From contig JANYEY010000017.1 in the NCBI GenBank assembly GCA_025359685.1, positions 1-61,109 on the forward strand: 61,109 bases of DNA, written 5' to 3'. Below are positions 7,159 to 17,224 of this stretch, in pieces (position 1 is the first letter of the stretch; the number at the start of each line of letters is the position of its first letter). The position numbers were made by a program, and so were the translations under genes. Under the pieces are notes generated by a model, which was not told the origin of the DNA, searched no databases, and was given only the letters and a program-made list of their open reading frames with translations. This stretch comes from Sphingomonadaceae bacterium (GTDB taxonomy: Bacteria; Pseudomonadota; Alphaproteobacteria; Sphingomonadales; Sphingomonadaceae).

Positions 7159-10100
7159 TTAGAACTTGACCTTGGCGGAAACGAACCAAGTCCGTCCGAT
7201 GATGTCATACAGCGCCGGATCGGTGCGAAGTGAGGCCGCGCTTACATACGGCGGGGCCTTGTCGGTGAGGTTGGTAACCCCGGCACCAATCGAGAAATGC
7301 TCGTTGAATGCGTAGCGAGCATCAAAATCGAAGTAGCTGAAGGCAGCGACCCCGGCCGTGGTTGCCAAGGGATTCACGACCCGGTCGACGTGGATCATGC
7401 TGCCGATATAGCGCCACCGCAAGGTGCCCGCAAATCCGCCGTTCGAATAGGTTAGCGCGGTGTTCGCTTTCCATTTGGGGTGCGAGATGTCGCCGCTGCC
7501 GTTGTCAAAACCAACACTGCCCGCATAGTTGAGTGTGGGCGAGCCGAACAGCCCGGCAACCTTGTAATCCTTGAGGTAAGAGACCACCGAATTGAGCGAC
7601 AGCTTGCCCGCGCCCGGCGACATGCCCAGAGCATCGAGCCCGAAGCTCCAGTTGATCTGGGTATCGATGCCGCTCACGGTATATTTGGCGAAGTTGAACA
7701 AGCCCTGCTGGCTCGACACGATCGTGCCGGTTGCCGCATCGCGCTGGATGCGCAGGCAATAGGCATTGCTGGCCGAATAGGTCGGGTTGCTAATCCCGTC
7801 CGAGTTGTAGCAGCGCGGCAAGATCGAGGTGAGCGCAAGCGAGCCGATCGCATCCGAAATCTTGATGTTGTAATAGTCTACCGAGAACTGGAAATTCCGG
7901 AACATCGGACTGCTGGATTTGGGTGCGATAACTACCCCGACCGACCAGGTATTGGCCTTCTCGGGCGTCAGCAGGGCGTTACTGCCGTCGGTCCCCTGCA
8001 CCGACGGCGAGCCATAGGTGTAGGAGTTGATCAGCGCCGAAGGCACCCCTTGCGCCAGGCACAGCGTCTTGACCGATGCGCCATTGGCACCGGTACGGAA
8101 GGTGCTGCCCACATCGCACGGGTCACCTGCAGTGGGTGCGTTGCCAATATTGAGCTGGGTGTTGGTCGTAGGACCGAACAGATCGCCCAGGCTCGGCGCG
8201 CGGATGGCCCGTGAATAACCGCCGCGGAAGCGGATTTGCTCGATCGGAGCCCAGCTCAGATCGGCCTTCCAGGTGCTCTGGCCAGCAAAGGTGTCATACT
8301 TTGAATAGCGATAGCCAAGATCGAGCGAGAGTTCCTTGGCAAAAGGCTGATCGGCGAAAATTGGCACCAGCAATTCGCCAAAGACCTCTTTGACCTTTTG
8401 CTTGCCCGAGGCGGCGGAGATCGATCCAAACGGCAAGGAGTCGTTGGTGATAAACGCGTTGTCTGGCTGATAGTTGAAGCTGGTTTCGCGGTAGTCCGCA
8501 CCCAAAGCGAAACTCAGGTCGCCCGCCGGCAGCTTCAAGAGCGAACCCTGCAAAGTAGCCTGAACGATTTTCTGGGTTTGGGTGTTGATGTTGTGATCGG
8601 TGCGGCCGGCATATTCAAGGCACCCGGCGCTGAGCGGATGGTTGCCGAGCGGGTTCCACGCATAGCCGATGCAAGTGCCCGCGTTGCCGGTGTAATTGGC
8701 CGTGCCGTTCAGCATGGTCGCGATGGCCGACTTGCTCGCATCTCCCGCGGTGTTGTTGACGAACTGGGTGTGGCCAAGCGAGCCATAGACATCCCATTTC
8801 AGGCTGGTGCCAGGGATATCGCCCTTCAGGCCGAAGACCGCCTGCCAGACGTCATACTTGAACGTCTCGACCCGGTTGCCAAACGGAGCCAGCAACGCGG
8901 TGACCTTGAGATTGCCGGTCGCCGGTGTGCCCGAGTTGAGGATCGACATCAAAGCCGCGTTGCCCGAGATGAACGGGTTGGTGAGCGGAACACTCAACGT
9001 CAGCGCACCGGCTTCCTTGGTCGAACCCGGACCGGTCTGATCGACGGCCGAGGATTCCATGAAGTTGAACTGGGCGTAAGTGGTGACGTGGTCACCCAGG
9101 TCATAATCGGCGTTGGCGAAGACGTTGTATTTGGTCAGCGGGACTTGCACCGCAAACAGCTGACCCAGGGCCACCTGCACCTTGTAGCAGCGCGAATCGC
9201 GGTCACCGTTACCGATGTTCACGCCGGTGACCGTGCCTAGCCCCTTGTAGTTCTGGACACAGTTCGGCGCTGCTTTGGTGGTGAAGATGGTCCCGTCGGT
9301 ATTCACCCCGATCGAACCGTTAAACGTGCCGGACCCGGCAATCGGCGTAGTCCCGGCATAACCTGCCAGCACCGCGTTCACGGCGGCGATCGTGGGAGCA
9401 CCGCCGCCATAGTTGCCGGCATTGATCATGCCTTCGGGCGGACGGGCGAGTTCGCGGGTATCGGTGAAGAAGGCGCGGTCGGATCCCCGCACCGTCGCGC
9501 GATCCGAATAGCCAAACGAGAGCATGGCGTGGCCGCGCCCATCGGCGAAGCTTCCTCCGACGATGCCGCTGATCTGATTGGTCGCGCCGTCGCCCCTGGT
9601 CGTAGCGCCGTGCTGGACATCGAGCTCGATGCCACTGAACTTGTGCTTGAGCTTGAAGTTGACGACGCCCGCAACAGCATCCGAACCATAAGCCGCCGAT
9701 GCACCGCCGGTGATCACCTCGACATTTTCAATCAAAGCAGTCGGGATTGTGTTGAGATCGATCGCGCCACCAGGCGAGGATGAGACCAGCCGGCGTCCGT
9801 CGAGCAGCACCAGCGAGCGGTTGGGACCAAGGCCGCGCAAATCGCTGTAGGATTGCCCGCCGGCAAAGCCGAGCGCGCCCTGCACGTCGCCGCTGCCTTC
9901 GCTGGCACCCTGGCTGGCCGCAAATTGCGGCATCTGGCCGAGCACGCCATCAAGCGAAGGCGAGCCAGCCGCCTTGATCGCGGAACTGTCGATCGTCGAG
10001 ATCGGGCTTTCCGATTTGAAGTCGCGCCTGGTGATCAGCGAACCGGTGACGATGATTTCGCTGGCTTCGGGCTGGGAATCATCGGCGCTGGTCGCCGTCT

Positions 10101-10212
10101 GGTCGGCTGGCTTGGTCGGCGTGTCTTGCGCCAGGGCGGGGACGGCGAGCCCAGCAAGCGCAATCGCGCTCGCACTGCAAGCAAGCAAGGTCCGGCAAAT
10201 AACTCGGTTCAT
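7159..10212 (-). CDS. TonB-dependent outer-membrane receptor
   Basis: A 1,017-residue receptor. It has a signal peptide ending in LAVPALAQ, a TonB-box-like SEIIVTGS near residue 52, a plug domain with the typical LLDGRRLV and GGASAAYGSDAVAGVVNF motifs, and a long barrel ending in SAKVKF with terminal Phe. Such receptors import scarce substrates across the outer membrane using TonB energy. The plug type is the sphingomonad catabolic class rather than a short siderophore receptor. It follows the TctC/LuxR regulator gene by 150 bp on the same strand and lies beside a symporter and catabolic enzymes, so it probably takes up the same unknown substrate. Confidence 0.92.
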   Translation of the reverse strand: MNRVICRTLLACSASAIALAGLAVPALAQDTPTKPADQTATSADDSQPEASEIIVTGSLITRRDFKSESPISTIDSSAIKAAGSPSLDGVLGQMPQFAASQGASEGSGDVQGALGFAGGQSYSDLRGLGPNRSLVLLDGRRLVSSSPGGAIDLNTIPTALIENVEVITGGASAAYGSDAVAGVVNFKLKHKFSGIELDVQHGATTRGDGATNQISGIVGGSFADGRGHAMLSFGYSDRATVRGSDRAFFTDTRELARPPEGMINAGNYGGGAPTIAAVNAVLAGYAGTTPIAGSGTFNGSIGVNTDGTIFTTKAAPNCVQNYKGLGTVTGVNIGNGDRDSRCYKVQVALGQLFAVQVPLTKYNVFANADYDLGDHVTTYAQFNFMESSAVDQTGPGSTKEAGALTLSVPLTNPFISGNAALMSILNSGTPATGNLKVTALLAPFGNRVETFKYDVWQAVFGLKGDIPGTSLKWDVYGSLGHTQFVNNTAGDASKSAIATMLNGTANYTGNAGTCIGYAWNPLGNHPLSAGCLEYAGRTDHNINTQTQKIVQATLQGSLLKLPAGDLSFALGADYRETSFNYQPDNAFITNDSLPFGSISAASGKQKVKEVFGELLVPIFADQPFAKELSLDLGYRYSKYDTFAGQSTWKADLSWAPIEQIRFRGGYSRAIRAPSLGDLFGPTTNTQLNIGNAPTAGDPCDVGSTFRTGANGASVKTLCLAQGVPSALINSYTYGSPSVQGTDGSNALLTPEKANTWSVGVVIAPKSSSPMFRNFQFSVDYYNIKISDAIGSLALTSILPRCYNSDGISNPTYSASNAYCLRIQRDAATGTIVSSQQGLFNFAKYTVSGIDTQINWSFGLDALGMSPGAGKLSLNSVVSYLKDYKVAGLFGSPTLNYAGSVGFDNGSGDISHPKWKANTALTYSNGGFAGTLRWRYIGSMIHVDRVVNPLATTAGVAAFSYFDFDARYAFNEHFSIGAGVTNLTDKAPPYVSAASLRTDPALYDIIGRTWFVSAKVKF

Positions 10213-10227
10213 GGTTCCCTCCCGTTT

Positions 10228-10242
10228 GGACCTTTGTGGTCC
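10228..10242. promoter_or_regulatory. GGACC/GGTCC inverted repeat upstream of TonB receptor
   Basis: GGACC (10228-10232) and GGTCC (10238-10242) flank a 5-bp centre, 16 bp upstream of the receptor start codon. GGACCGG also occurs twice before the symporter gene (11878 and 11912). A shared regulator site is possible, but the motif is short. Confidence 0.25.
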
Positions 10243-10362
10243 TTAACGCTGGTCAAGATTGACGGGGGGATGTTGCGGTGGTCGGTGCCCGGCCTCAATC
10301 CGTCATATGTCTCAGGCAGCCATTTGTGGGGGCTAATTGTCCGGCGGATGACGGAGCGGTGG

Positions 10363-11757
10363 TCAGAAGCGCAAATCTTCCAGAAAATGAGCTGAGAATT
10401 CCGACCGGTTAGGAATCCCGGATTTGGCATAAATCGCTTGAGCTTGCTGACGGACGGTGCGCTCGCTGGTGCCGCGAGCGGCGGCGATCTCTTTGAACTG
10501 AAGTCCCTTGAGGATCATCCAGCCGATTTCCAATTCGGCACTCGACAGTCCCCAGGCTTCCATCTGCCGGGCGATGGCGGTCCGCTCGCCCTCATTGTCC
10601 TGATCCGTTGCTTGGGTGCGCGTGGCCATCTGAGCACGTATCTCGCTCAGGGCTTCGAGCGCGCGTTTCAGCTCGCCGGCCTTGACCTTGGCGGAGCGCC
10701 GCTGCCACGCTACTGCCAGCGCCAACGACGCAGCAATTGCGAACCCAAGCAGTGCATAGCGCCACGGCCGGACCAGCAGATCACGCAATCCGCCATCCCA
10801 ACGCGAGTCAGGAGCTGCACCGGACAGCAGCTCTTTTACCATCCGGCGGTCGGCCGCGATCTTGGCCTTGAAGCCGGTTTGCGGGTCTTTCGGCGATCGC
10901 CAATTCTGGTCGGTGAGTTCGTGCGCCCAGGAAGGACTGGCTATCAACCGAGCGAAAGCCAGGTCGATTGCCCGGCGCTGGGCAAGCGGTGCCTTGGGTG
11001 ACACAAACGCGCCCTTCCAGTCCGTCACTACCAAGTCGAACCCGGCTTCTCGCAGCGTTGGCAAGGGGATGCCGGGGAACCGCTCCGCGGTCGAAATCGC
11101 CAGCACGCGTAGCTTGCCGCGGCCCGGATAAGAAGCAAACTCCTCGTAGCTGCGAATGGCTACGAATTGCGGACCATTTGACAACCGGTCGAGCACTTGC
11201 TGACCGCCACCCGGAACGGCAATGAACCGGAAATGGTCATGGCCGATGCCAAGCTTCGCAGCCATCGCCCACAACAGCACTTCGTCGGCGCTGCCGGGAG
11301 AGCCGCCCACCCATGTCAGTCGGTCTGGATCGGCTCGCAAGGCTTCGATCAAATCGCCGACCGAGCGAATCGGGCTGTCATCGCGCACCCCGATCGCCAA
11401 GGCTACTTCGCTGAGCTGGCACACCGGCTCAAGGTCAGCGAGCGATACTGTGGAATGGTTTTCGGCTTCGGCCCCGAGGATCGTCACGCCGCCGATAAAG
11501 ATTGTCGGCTCAGATGAAACGGGCTGGCCTTCGAATTGGGCAAGCCCGATCAAACCGCCTGCGCCAGGGGACCGGCGTATCTCCACGGTCCGCACAATGT
11601 CTTCAGCCATCAGCGCCTTCGCCACCGATTGCGCAGTCTTGTCAAAGCCGCCGCCGGCCGACGCGGGGACGATGATCACCAGACGATCGAGCACAGGCGC
11701 TGCACTGCTTGGAACGGACACCAGCAGCAGCACAAGCACGCCAATGATCTTCAACAA
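10363..11757 (-). CDS. membrane regulator: TctC/Bug-like sensor, TM helix, LuxR-type HTH
   Basis: A 464-residue protein with an unusual domain order. Residues 1-20 form a signal or first membrane segment. Residues 22-310 match periplasmic tricarboxylate-binding proteins (TctC/Bug family): VIIVPASAGGGFDKTAQ at the start, SPGAGGLIG, then VGGSPGSADE and the late PTLREAGFD and VVTDWKGAFVSP motifs. Residues 331-351 (PWRYALLGFAIAASLALAVA) are a transmembrane helix. Residues 355-400 look coiled-coil, and residues 403-464 are a LuxR/GerE HTH (LKGLQFKEIAAARGTSERTV, QAIYAKSG). I infer a one-component sensor that binds a carboxylate in the periplasm and regulates DNA in the cytoplasm. Neighbours are the TonB receptor downstream and a divergent symporter. 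No TctA/TctB permease is nearby. Confidence 0.85.
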   Translation of the reverse strand: MLKIIGVLVLLLVSVPSSAAPVLDRLVIIVPASAGGGFDKTAQSVAKALMAEDIVRTVEIRRSPGAGGLIGLAQFEGQPVSSEPTIFIGGVTILGAEAENHSTVSLADLEPVCQLSEVALAIGVRDDSPIRSVGDLIEALRADPDRLTWVGGSPGSADEVLLWAMAAKLGIGHDHFRFIAVPGGGQQVLDRLSNGPQFVAIRSYEEFASYPGRGKLRVLAISTAERFPGIPLPTLREAGFDLVVTDWKGAFVSPKAPLAQRRAIDLAFARLIASPSWAHELTDQNWRSPKDPQTGFKAKIAADRRMVKELLSGAAPDSRWDGGLRDLLVRPWRYALLGFAIAASLALAVAWQRRSAKVKAGELKRALEALSEIRAQMATRTQATDQDNEGERTAIARQMEAWGLSSAELEIGWMILKGLQFKEIAAARGTSERTVRQQAQAIYAKSGIPNRSEFSAHFLEDLRF

Positions 11758-11877
11758 GCGCAGTTTGACATCCTCCCCCGATTGCAGTCGTTTTAGAAGC
11801 CGTGTCCCGTCTTAAGCAAGGCTTGGCTTGTTCGATTGAATGCGCCCGATAGGTCATCTGGCGGATTGGCCAGTCAT

Positions 11878-11918
11878 GGACCGGCCCATAAGCGTCGTGG
11901 CGCATAAAAGAGGACCGG
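11878..11918. promoter_or_regulatory. GGACCGG direct repeats upstream of the MHS symporter gene
   Basis: GGACCGG occurs at 11878-11884 and 11912-11918, 34 bp apart, each followed by a similar segment (CCCATAAGC and TCGATAGC). They lie in the divergent promoter region between the regulator and the symporter gene and are candidate binding sites. No experimental or comparative support is available here. Confidence 0.3.
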
Positions 11919-11946
11919 TCGATAGCTTAACCGGCGGAGAAGATAA

Positions 11947-13263
11947 TTGACCAGATCATCTGCAGGCGCGGCTCCGGCACGTGCCACTATTATCGGCAAA
12001 GTGCTGCGGGTCGCCAGCGGCAACTTCCTCGAACAATACGATTTCTTCGTATACGGATTTTACGCGACCTACATCGCCAAAGCTTACTTTCCCACCGACA
12101 GCGAAACCGCTTCGATCATGCTATCGCTGGCAACCTTTGGGATCGGGTTCCTGATGCGCCCGATCGGCGCGATTGTGCTGGGCGCCTATATCGACCGCGT
12201 CGGCCGGCGGCAGGGGCTGCTGGTGACCTTGGGAATCATGGCGATCGGAACGCTGACGATCACCCTGACGCCGGACTATTCGCGGATCGGCTTGCTGGCC
12301 CCGATGATCGTTCTGGCTGGCAGGTTGCTTCAAGGCTTTTCGGCTGGCGCCGAACTTGGCGGCGTTTCAGTTTACCTGTCCGAAATCGCAACACCAGGCC
12401 GGCGCGGCTTTTACGTCTCGTTCCAGTCGGCCAGCCAGCAAGTAGCAGTCCTGGCGGCGGCATTGCTCGGCTTTGCCCTGACCCTGAACATGTCTGAGGC
12501 CGAGATGGCGGACTGGGGCTGGCGCATTCCGTTGGGCGTGGGCTGCGCTATCATCCCGCTGATTTTCTGGCTGCGCGGGTCACTGCAAGAAACCGAAGTG
12601 TTCGAGCATATGGAGCACCGTCCGCACAGCTTTCGCGAGGTTTCGGCGCTGCTCGTCGCAAACTTCCGGCCGATTCTGATCGGCATGATGTTGGTCGCGT
12701 TCACCACCACTTCGTTCTACATGATCACCGCTTACACCCCGACCTTCGGCAAGGCGGAGCTGAAGCTCGCCCCGAACGCCGTCCTTGGAGTTACCGCCGC
12801 AGTGGGCTTGGCCAACTTGTTGTGGCTTCCGATCGGCGGGGCGCTATCTGATCGCATCGGCCGTTTTCCGATGCTGTTCGCCATGCCCATCGCCGCGATG
12901 CTAGCGGCTTATCCGTTGATGTCCTGGCTGGTCGACGCCCCCAGCTTCTCCAGACTGCTGATCACAGTGCTGGTGCTTTCGACCTTCTACGGGATCTACA
13001 ATGGCTCGATGGTGGCGTTCCTCACCGAATTCATGCCGCCGCAGATCCGCACGGCGGCGTTCTCGCTGGCCTACAGTCTCGCTACCGCTGTGTTCGGCGG
13101 GTTCACTCCGCTGGTTGCGACCGCGCTGATCAAGCAAACCGGGGACAAGGCCATCCCGGCGGCGTGGCTCGCTTTTGCAGCGGCTGTCAGCATCATCGGC
13201 GCGGTGCTGGCCCGCAGGTCACACGCAAGTTCCCGCGCGGCACCACTGGACCTTCCGGCATGA
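11947..13263 (+). CDS. MHS-family MFS carboxylate:proton symporter
   Basis: A 438-residue, 12-TM major facilitator transporter. The N-terminal [20 protein letters not shown], then [20 protein letters not shown] and [15 protein letters not shown], are diagnostic of the metabolite:H+ symporter (MHS) family that includes citrate, tricarballylate and ketoglutarate carriers. It probably imports the cluster's carboxylate substrate across the inner membrane. The start is a TTG at 11947 preceded by GGAGA. The stop overlaps the next ATG (ATGA), so the beta-propeller gene is coupled to it. Confidence 0.85.
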   Translation: MTRSSAGAAPARATIIGKVLRVASGNFLEQYDFFVYGFYATYIAKAYFPTDSETASIMLSLATFGIGFLMRPIGAIVLGAYIDRVGRRQGLLVTLGIMAIGTLTITLTPDYSRIGLLAPMIVLAGRLLQGFSAGAELGGVSVYLSEIATPGRRGFYVSFQSASQQVAVLAAALLGFALTLNMSEAEMADWGWRIPLGVGCAIIPLIFWLRGSLQETEVFEHMEHRPHSFREVSALLVANFRPILIGMMLVAFTTTSFYMITAYTPTFGKAELKLAPNAVLGVTAAVGLANLLWLPIGGALSDRIGRFPMLFAMPIAAMLAAYPLMSWLVDAPSFSRLLITVLVLSTFYGIYNGSMVAFLTEFMPPQIRTAAFSLAYSLATAVFGGFTPLVATALIKQTGDKAIPAAWLAFAAAVSIIGAVLARRSHASSRAAPLDLPA

Positions 13264-14363
13264 TCTCGCGCTTTTCGGCTCGTCTCATCGCGCTCGGCGC
13301 ATGTGCCGTTTTGACCGCGATCGCCTGCTGGCCGAGTTCGGCGCTGGCGCGGAAGGACGCGCTTCCGTCACAATTTTTCCGCCTGCAATCCGCCGTCAAA
13401 CTGCCTGGCGCAGAGCCCGACTGGGACTATCTGGCATACGACCGGCAGCACGCGCGTCTGTTCATCGCCCACCGCGATGCCGGGCTGTGGGTGTTCGACA
13501 CGCGTAAGCAGCAGCTCATCCGCAAGATCGCACAGACCCAAGGGGCCGGTGCAGCGCTGCTGGTGCCCGTGCTCAATCGCGGCTTCGCAATCAACGAGGA
13601 CGGATCAATCACCATGTTCGATCTGGCGAGCCTTGCCCCGCTGAAGCGGGTTCGCATCGCCGCCGATGCCGACGCAGCCAGCTACGATCCGGTCAGTGGC
13701 CGGATCGCGGTGGTCTCGTCAGATAGCAGCAAGGTAACATTCGTCGATCCGCGCAGCCTTGCCGTGGTCGGCGCGGTCGCCCTCGCAACCGAACGGGCCG
13801 ATGGTTCGGCCGCCGACGGACGCGGCGCGATCCTGCTCAACGAACGCGACCGCAACGCTGTGCTGAAGATCGATGCCAGAACGATGAAGATCCTGGCCGA
13901 ATGGCCGATCACCGGCTGCACCCAGCCGACCGGCATCGCTTATGACCAAGCCGCTCACCGCGCCTTCATCGGCTGCCGGGGCGAGCACCCGGTGCTGGCG
14001 ATTGTGGATGGCGATAGCGGGGCCACGATCATGACCCTGCCATTGGGCCGCGGCAATGACGGCGTTGTGTTCGACCCAATACGCAAACGCATCTTCACGA
14101 CCAATGGCGTCGATGCCAATCTCGTCATCTTCCGACAAGACGATGCCGATCATTACCGCATGGAGCAGGCGATCACGACCAGGCCGCAGGCAAGGACGAT
14201 GGCTTACGATCCAGACCGGCAGAGGGTTTTCAGCGTGACAGCAGAAGGCGTGCTTGACCCTGCCAAACCCGTTAATTCAGGCCCTTCGGCGTTTTACCCC
14301 AATGGCCATTACGCTGGCAGCTTTGTCGTGCTGACCTATGCTCCGGCTCGCCGTAGAAATTAG
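13260..14363 (+). CDS. YncE-like periplasmic beta-propeller protein
   Basis: A 367-residue protein with an N-terminal signal peptide (cleavage near SSALA) followed by repeated blades of the type [34 protein letters not shown] and [19 protein letters not shown]. This is a seven-bladed WD/NHL-like propeller as in YncE. Such proteins bind ligands or partners rather than catalyse known reactions. It is co-translated with the symporter through an ATGA overlap, suggesting a periplasmic role in the same uptake pathway. It ends 4 bp inside the convergent dioxygenase gene. Confidence 0.75.
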   Translation: MISRFSARLIALGACAVLTAIACWPSSALARKDALPSQFFRLQSAVKLPGAEPDWDYLAYDRQHARLFIAHRDAGLWVFDTRKQQLIRKIAQTQGAGAALLVPVLNRGFAINEDGSITMFDLASLAPLKRVRIAADADAASYDPVSGRIAVVSSDSSKVTFVDPRSLAVVGAVALATERADGSAADGRGAILLNERDRNAVLKIDARTMKILAEWPITGCTQPTGIAYDQAAHRAFIGCRGEHPVLAIVDGDSGATIMTLPLGRGNDGVVFDPIRKRIFTTNGVDANLVIFRQDDADHYRMEQAITTRPQARTMAYDPDRQRVFSVTAEGVLDPAKPVNSGPSAFYPNGHYAGSFVVLTYAPARRRN

Positions 14364-15421
14364 CCGCTGGGATAGGTTTGTCTGGCCAGCGGCCTGTCGA
14401 TGGTCGCAATCTGGCTGATCGACCGGTTCTTGGCCCAGTGTCCCTGTGCGCCGTTAACGAAATCCGCCGGGCGCGAGGTCAGCGTCCGGGTGGCCAGCCA
14501 GAGACGTTTGAGGTGACGCTTGTAGCCGTTCGCGACATCGTCCTCGTAGGCCATCCGGCCATGCAACACATGGTAATTGTTGATGAATTGCATCGAGCCG
14601 GGCGGTAACTCCATATAGACGTTATAGTTGGGATCGCGGGCCATTTCGCTCATCGTATCTATGGCTTCGCGCTGCAAAGCCGTCAGCCGCGGCGCATCGG
14701 CGTGATGCTGCGACGCCTTGATATATTGCGGCACGAAGAAGTTAAACAAGCGACCTTCGTGCTCGGTAAAGACCGCGCGCATGTAATAGCTCTTGCCGCC
14801 CTCCGGCTGCTCACCGCGATAATCCCACGGCATCTTCTCATAGAGCGCGGCGACCAGATCGGGCCGTGTGCGCACCATTTCATTGTAGATTGCGACGACA
14901 TTGGCGACACAGGACAGTCCGCCGCTCTTTGCTCTGCGCAAGCACATCAGGCCAACCAGATCCGATCCATCGGTGTGATAGTCGAGGCCGACCAGGCCGA
15001 TCTCGTTGCCGCGCACTGTCGGATCGTCGGCAGCCTTCCCCTGATCGGTGACGTCGCCCATCATGTGGCCATATTTGTTCTGCGGCCACGGATCGCCCAG
15101 GTGCATGCCGATCCCCCAATAAAGCAGGGTCAGATCTTCATCCGAATAGCGCTCAACATCGAGCGCGCTGATCCTGACAAAGCCGCGGCCATTGATCAGT
15201 TCCTGTTCGGCGGCGGCCAGTTTCGCAACCAGGCCATCGAGCGGAAAATCATCGCGCCCGATCTCGAGCATGTTGGCGGACGCGGCCTTTGCGCACTGGA
15301 GCGCGACATCGAGTTCGGCATGATCGCTGGCCGAAAGCTCAACCGTCCAGCTGGCCGGATCGGCAACGTCCGAGGAGCACCAGTTGACATGGGTATCGAG
15401 CGGCTGGGGTGTAAAGGTCAC
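14360..15421 (-). CDS. TauD/TfdA-family Fe(II)/2OG dioxygenase
   Basis: A 353-residue enzyme with the metal triad H149-x-D151 (DYHTDGSD) and a distal His in NNYHVLHGR (H284 or H287), followed by Arg in KRLWLATR for 2-oxoglutarate. NGRGFVRI near residue 77 is also usual in TauD-type dioxygenases. These hydroxylate carbons next to sulfonate, ether or carboxylate groups. The substrate is unknown. It lies 15 bp after the amidohydrolase gene and together with that and the DUF1254 gene forms a likely three-gene operon. Confidence 0.85.
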   Translation of the reverse strand: MTFTPQPLDTHVNWCSSDVADPASWTVELSASDHAELDVALQCAKAASANMLEIGRDDFPLDGLVAKLAAAEQELINGRGFVRISALDVERYSDEDLTLLYWGIGMHLGDPWPQNKYGHMMGDVTDQGKAADDPTVRGNEIGLVGLDYHTDGSDLVGLMCLRRAKSGGLSCVANVVAIYNEMVRTRPDLVAALYEKMPWDYRGEQPEGGKSYYMRAVFTEHEGRLFNFFVPQYIKASQHHADAPRLTALQREAIDTMSEMARDPNYNVYMELPPGSMQFINNYHVLHGRMAYEDDVANGYKRHLKRLWLATRTLTSRPADFVNGAQGHWAKNRSISQIATIDRPLARQTYPSG

Positions 15422-15436
15422 GGGGCTTTCTCCTGT

Positions 15437-17170
15437 TCAATGCTGCGCGGGCGCGGATTGGGGGCCGCGCACAAGCCGGCCCGGCAGCGCGCCGGTGGCC
15501 TCGCCATCGCGGTAAATGACCGCGCCCGAAGCGATGGTGGCGGTATAGCCGTGCGCCCGTTGCAGCAGACGCTTGCCGCCAGCGGGCAGATCGAATGCCA
15601 TCTCCGGCGCGGCCACCGCGAGCCGGTCAAAGTCGATGACATTAACATCGGCCTTCATCCCAGCCGCGATGATGCCGCGATCCATGAGACCGACTGCGCG
15701 CGCGGTATCCGCAGTCTGGCGCTTGACCAGCCAGGCGAGATCGAAGCGGCCATGGGCGCGGTCCCGGCCCCAGTGCGACAGTAGATAGGTTGGGAAGCTG
15801 GCATCTGAGATCAGGCCAACATGGGCCCCGCCATCGCCCAGCCCCATCACCGTATGCTTGCTCGCCATCATCTCGCCGCAGGCATCGAGGTTGAAATGGG
15901 CATAGTTGGCGAACGGCGCGAACAGGAAGGACTTGCCGTCGTCTTCGAGTAAGTAATCATAAGCCACGGCCTCGGGCGGGCGGCCCTCGCGCGCGGCAAT
16001 GCCGGTGATCGATTGCCCCTGTGAAGGCTCATAATCGGGTGCGGAGCCCAGTGCGAACATTCGGTCGAACGCCATCAGGCGGCGCGCCGGTCCGCTCGCT
16101 CTTGCCGTCGCAGCCTCGGTCAGAACACGCTCCCGGAACGAGGGATCGCGCAGCGCGGCCAAGCGGCTGGCGTGCGGCTGGTCCGCGATTTCGCGATAGG
16201 CGATGAGCGAAGCAAACGGGTTGAGGCTCGCCTGCAATCCATAGAGCACGCCGATTGGGCGCGGTGCGACCTGACCGCAGATCGGCAAGCCGTCTTCCGC
16301 AGCACCTTCGATCAATCCGAGCAGCGAACGCCAGCCTTCCGGCCCGCCGTGGGTTTGCGCCAGCGACAGCGAGAGCGGACGACCCGATGCTTCGATCAGC
16401 CGGCGGATCATCGCAAATTCGCTCGCCTGATCGGGCGTATCGAAATCAGAGATCATCTCGATCACCCCCGAACCCGCATCCTTGATGCCCATCGCGATGC
16501 CCATCAGTTCGGCTTCGGTCGCGCGCAGCGAAGGGGTGGGATCGCCGGTGACCGTGCGGTGGTTAATCGTGCGCGAGGTGGAGAACCCGATTGCGCCCGC
16601 GCGCATCGCCTCCTCGGTCAAGGCCCGCATCTCGCCGATCTCAGCGGGCGTTGCGGGTTCCAGATTGGCCCCACGCTCGCCCATCACAAATACCCGCAGC
16701 GCGCCGTGGGGCAGCTGCGCGCAAATATCGATGTCGAACTGCCGCTCGGCCAGCCGATCGAGGTATTCGGGGAACGACTGCCAGTCCCAGCTTAGCCCCT
16801 CGTGCAATGCGGCCCCGGGAATATCCTCGACCCCCTCCATCAGCTCGATCAGGCGATTGTGATCCTGAGGGCGCACTGGCGCAAAGCCGACCCCGCAATT
16901 GCCCATCACGGCGGTGGTGACGCCGTGCCAGCTTGACGGGGCAATTTGCTGATCCCAGGTCGCCTGACCATCGTAATGGGTGTGGATGTCGACAAAGCCG
17001 GGGGTGACCAACTGGCCCTTGGCGTCGATTTCCTCTCGCCCGCAGCCGCTAACCGCGCCCACGGCGGCGATCCGGTCGCCCGTGATCGCGATGTCCGCCT
17101 CGCGCAGCGCCGCGCCGGTTCCATCGGCAAGCGTGCCGCCGCGAATGACGAGATCATACTCGGGGGTCAT
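15437..17170 (-). CDS. D-aminoacylase-like amidohydrolase (N-acyl-D-amino-acid deacylase family)
   Basis: A 577-residue metal-dependent hydrolase of the COG3653 group. It has the composite beta domain at both ends ([14 protein letters not shown] and [15 protein letters not shown]), the metal motif [15 protein letters not shown], the downstream [17 protein letters not shown] and the late [12 protein letters not shown] motif. Family members hydrolyse N-acyl-D-amino acids or cyclic amides; the actual substrate here is unknown. The ATG at 17170 has GGAGAG upstream; an in-frame ATG at 17212 would add 14 residues without homology. It lies between the DUF1254 and TauD genes in one operon. Confidence 0.85.
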   Translation of the reverse strand: MTPEYDLVIRGGTLADGTGAALREADIAITGDRIAAVGAVSGCGREEIDAKGQLVTPGFVDIHTHYDGQATWDQQIAPSSWHGVTTAVMGNCGVGFAPVRPQDHNRLIELMEGVEDIPGAALHEGLSWDWQSFPEYLDRLAERQFDIDICAQLPHGALRVFVMGERGANLEPATPAEIGEMRALTEEAMRAGAIGFSTSRTINHRTVTGDPTPSLRATEAELMGIAMGIKDAGSGVIEMISDFDTPDQASEFAMIRRLIEASGRPLSLSLAQTHGGPEGWRSLLGLIEGAAEDGLPICGQVAPRPIGVLYGLQASLNPFASLIAYREIADQPHASRLAALRDPSFRERVLTEAATARASGPARRLMAFDRMFALGSAPDYEPSQGQSITGIAAREGRPPEAVAYDYLLEDDGKSFLFAPFANYAHFNLDACGEMMASKHTVMGLGDGGAHVGLISDASFPTYLLSHWGRDRAHGRFDLAWLVKRQTADTARAVGLMDRGIIAAGMKADVNVIDFDRLAVAAPEMAFDLPAGGKRLLQRAHGYTATIASGAVIYRDGEATGALPGRLVRGPQSAPAQH

Positions 17171-17224
17171 GGCTGGCTCTCCGTCTGGTAGGCAGCGGCA
17201 GTCTTCGCTCATTTGTGCCGCAGA

